From Hyphomonas sp. (GTDB lineage Bacteria; Pseudomonadota; Alphaproteobacteria; Caulobacterales; Hyphomonadaceae): a stretch of DNA of 18,168 bases. Positions within the stretch are counted from its first letter, which is position 1; every line of letters starts with the position of its first letter. The stretch lies in the NCBI GenBank assembly GCA_024743015.1, contig JANSXJ010000024.1:1-18168 (forward strand), written 5' to 3'. A program made the position numbers and the translations under genes. Shown in pieces: positions 16,323-18,168 of the stretch. The notes under the pieces were generated by a model. The model saw nothing but the letters and a program-made list of their open reading frames with translations. It was not told where the DNA came from and did not search any database.

Positions 16323-18095
16323 TCAGACAAGCTTTCGACCAGCCTCGTCGATTTCCTCTCCGGTGATTTCGGACAGGATCATCTCATTGTGCGCCGCACC
16401 TGACGGGATCATTGGCAGGCAGTTCTCGGCCTTCGTCACCCGGCAGTCGAACACAACCGGGCCATCATAATCGATCATTTCCTGGATCCTGGCATCGAGC
16501 TCGCCTGGATCGTCGCATACCAGACCAAGCCCGCCATACGCTTCAGCCAGCTTGACGAAATCCGGCAGGCTTTCCGAATAGGAATGCGAATAGCGCTCGC
16601 CATGCAGCAATTCCTGCCACTGCCGAACCATGCCCATCCACTCATTGTTGAGAATGAAGATCTTGATCGGAAGATTGTGCTGGACCGCAGTCGACAGCTC
16701 CTGAAGAACCATCTGCACCGAAGCCTCGCCCGCAATGTCGACAACCAAGGCATCCGGATGCGCCGCCTGGATCCCAACAGCGGCGGGCAGACCATAGCCC
16801 ATCGTGCCGAGGCCGCCGCTTGTCATCCAGCGATTGGGTTCCTCGAAATGATAATGCTGCGCCGCCCACATCTGGTGCTGACCGACTTCCGTTGAGATGT
16901 AAGTATCGCGATCCTTGGTCAGCTCATACAGGCGCTCAATCGCATATTGTGGTTTGATCTCAGTTTGGCTGCCCGCATAGGCAAAACAGTCTCGCGCGCG
17001 CCAGCGATCGATCTGCTCTTTCCACTCCTTGATATCCGGTCGCTTGGTTTTACCCCAAGCCTTGATCAGGGCCTCAAGCGCTGCACCGCTATCTGCGATA
17101 ATCGGCACATCCGCGCGAATGACTTTGTTGATCGAACTTGGGTCAATATCGATATGGATCTTTTTGGACCCCGGAGAAAACGCATCGATCCGGCCGGTAA
17201 CCCGGTCATCGAAACGCGCGCCGACGCAGATCATCAGGTCACAATCATGCATAGCATGGTTGGCCTCATACGACCCGTGCATTCCGAGCATGCCCAGCCA
17301 GTCGTCATGACTCGCAGGAAACGCGCCAAGCCCCATCAAGGTCGACGTTACCGGAAACCCTGTCAATGCCTGCAGCTTCCGCAGTGCCGCACTCGCCTCG
17401 GGGCCTGAATTGATCACGCCGCCACCGGTATAGAAAACAGGTCTCCGCGCCTTTTTCATCAATTGCATCGCATGTTTGATGCCGTGCGCACTTGGCTGCG
17501 TTTGAGGTTTGTAAGTGGCCTTATGGATGCCTTTCTTGCCGACATATCTGCCAGTCGCAAATTGAACATCCTTTGGAATATCAATCACAACCGGCCCGGG
17601 CCGACCTGTGGTCGCGATCAGGAAAGCTTCGTGGATTGTCCGAGCGAGATCATCAACATCCGTGACCAGATAATTGTGCTTGGCGCAGCAACGCGTGATG
17701 CCGACCGTATCACATTCCTGAAAAGCATCAGTCCCAATCAGATGCGTCGGCACCTGTCCGGTGATGACGACCATTGGAATGGAATCCATCATGGCGTCGG
17801 TGATCGGTGTGACCATATTGGTTGCGCCGGGACCTGAAGTTACGAGCGCCACCCCGGCCTTGCCGGTAGAACGCGCATAGCCTTCCGCGGCATGCCCGGC
17901 ACCCTGCTCATGGCGCACCAGAACGTGCCGAATGGATGGCTCTGAAAAGAGCGCGTCATAGATCGGTAGAACCGCCCCGCCCGGATACCCGAACATCACG
18001 TCCACACCCTGTTCCTTTAGCGCCTTAATCACGATCTCGGCGCCGGTCATCTGGCTTGTATCGGTCTGGGCCTTGGGTTTGGTCTGCGTGTCCAT
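16323..18095 (-). CDS. ilvB: Acetolactate synthase catalytic (large) subunit, biosynthetic
   Basis: The ThDP-dependent enzyme condenses two pyruvates to acetolactate, or pyruvate with 2-oxobutyrate. The 590 residues match the AHAS large subunit. Seen are FGYPGGAVLPIYDAL (35-49), catalytic Glu63 in RHEQGAGHAAEGYAR, the PGPVVIDIPKDVQ segment, and the central FAD-type domain with VGARFDDRVTGR (291-302). The ThDP/Mg2+ motif reads DIAGEAS (453-459) instead of the usual GDGS, with the closing NN at 483-484. WMGMVRQWQELLHG then argues for a biosynthetic AHAS. AAGGA lies 8 nt before the ATG. A terminator-like element sits about 50 nt upstream at the window edge, suggesting attenuation. The stop at 16323-16325 shares one base with an upstream alternative ATG of the next gene. 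Confidence 0.96.
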   Translation of the reverse strand: MDTQTKPKAQTDTSQMTGAEIVIKALKEQGVDVMFGYPGGAVLPIYDALFSEPSIRHVLVRHEQGAGHAAEGYARSTGKAGVALVTSGPGATNMVTPITDAMMDSIPMVVITGQVPTHLIGTDAFQECDTVGITRCCAKHNYLVTDVDDLARTIHEAFLIATTGRPGPVVIDIPKDVQFATGRYVGKKGIHKATYKPQTQPSAHGIKHAMQLMKKARRPVFYTGGGVINSGPEASAALRKLQALTGFPVTSTLMGLGAFPASHDDWLGMLGMHGSYEANHAMHDCDLMICVGARFDDRVTGRIDAFSPGSKKIHIDIDPSSINKVIRADVPIIADSGAALEALIKAWGKTKRPDIKEWKEQIDRWRARDCFAYAGSQTEIKPQYAIERLYELTKDRDTYISTEVGQHQMWAAQHYHFEEPNRWMTSGGLGTMGYGLPAAVGIQAAHPDALVVDIAGEASVQMVLQELSTAVQHNLPIKIFILNNEWMGMVRQWQELLHGERYSHSYSESLPDFVKLAEAYGGLGLVCDDPGELDARIQEMIDYDGPVVFDCRVTKAENCLPMIPSGAAHNEMILSEITGEEIDEAGRKLV

Positions 18096-18145
18096 GATCT
18101 TGGTCCTTGAAGATTTGCAGGGTTCGGTGGGGGCGGGTTTGAGTT

Positions 18146-18168
18146 AAAAAAAAGGGCCCCGCGTGAGA
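18146..18168 (-). terminator. 3' part of a terminator/attenuator upstream of ilvB (cut by window edge)
   Basis: On the minus strand the edge reads CACGCGGGGCCC followed by eight T, about 50 nt before the ilvB ATG. This looks like the 3' arm and U-tract of an intrinsic terminator whose 5' arm lies beyond 18168. Caulobacter ilvBN is known to be controlled by transcription attenuation, so this is probably the attenuator. It could instead be the terminator of an unseen upstream gene. Confidence 0.6.

Overview
The window looks like a chromosomal core region of an alphaproteobacterium, most likely of the Caulobacterales/Maricaulales (Hyphomonadaceae-like). Three things point there: the bamD-recN-ligA order, a clustered Entner-Doudoroff (ED) operon, and an ilvB/ilvN/ilvC cluster behind an attenuator-like terminator. 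All three resemble Caulobacter-type genomes. The taxonomic call is an inference from gene order and protein style; no database was searched. I saw no tRNA, rRNA, IS element, prophage or CRISPR array, and no gene-free stretch longer than about 180 bp.

Layout, left to right. (1) Positions 1-2680, minus strand: bamD (outer-membrane assembly lipoprotein), recN (DNA repair) and the first 38 codons of ligA, which runs off the left edge. recN and ligA overlap as ATGA. (2) Positions 2863-4331, plus strand: a small XRE-type regulator, then a CDF zinc/divalent-metal exporter with a His-rich N-terminus and a candidate metal-type operator in front. (3) Positions 4374-5470, minus strand: a phasin-like protein with a histone-H1-like Lys/Ala linker and a C-terminal helix-hairpin-helix-type domain, followed by a strong intrinsic terminator. 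(4) Positions 5636-6391, plus strand: an exported TPR protein whose stop lies 1 bp from the stop of convergent trxB. (5) Positions 6393-13859, minus strand: zwf-edd-glk-eda-pyk, very tightly packed, with trxB 110 bp behind. A candidate promoter and a 5-4-5 palindrome precede zwf. (6) Positions 13876-18168, minus strand: ilvB, an uncharacterised single-pass membrane protein, ilvN and ilvC, ending in a textbook terminator. The right edge cuts through a terminator-like element just upstream of ilvB.

How the genes work together. Glk, Zwf, Edd and Eda turn glucose into pyruvate plus glyceraldehyde-3-phosphate, and Pyk makes the second pyruvate. IlvB/IlvN condense pyruvate into acetolactate, and IlvC reduces it towards valine, leucine and isoleucine. 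Zwf can make NADPH, which IlvC and TrxB consume. The 6-phosphogluconolactonase gene (pgl) often found between zwf and edd is absent here.

The parts most worth following up are the unknown membrane protein translationally coupled inside the ilvB-ilvN operon, the phasin/H1-like/HhH fusion, the atypical C-terminal end of pyruvate kinase, and several candidate regulatory sites. I found no clear novel defence or mobile system.
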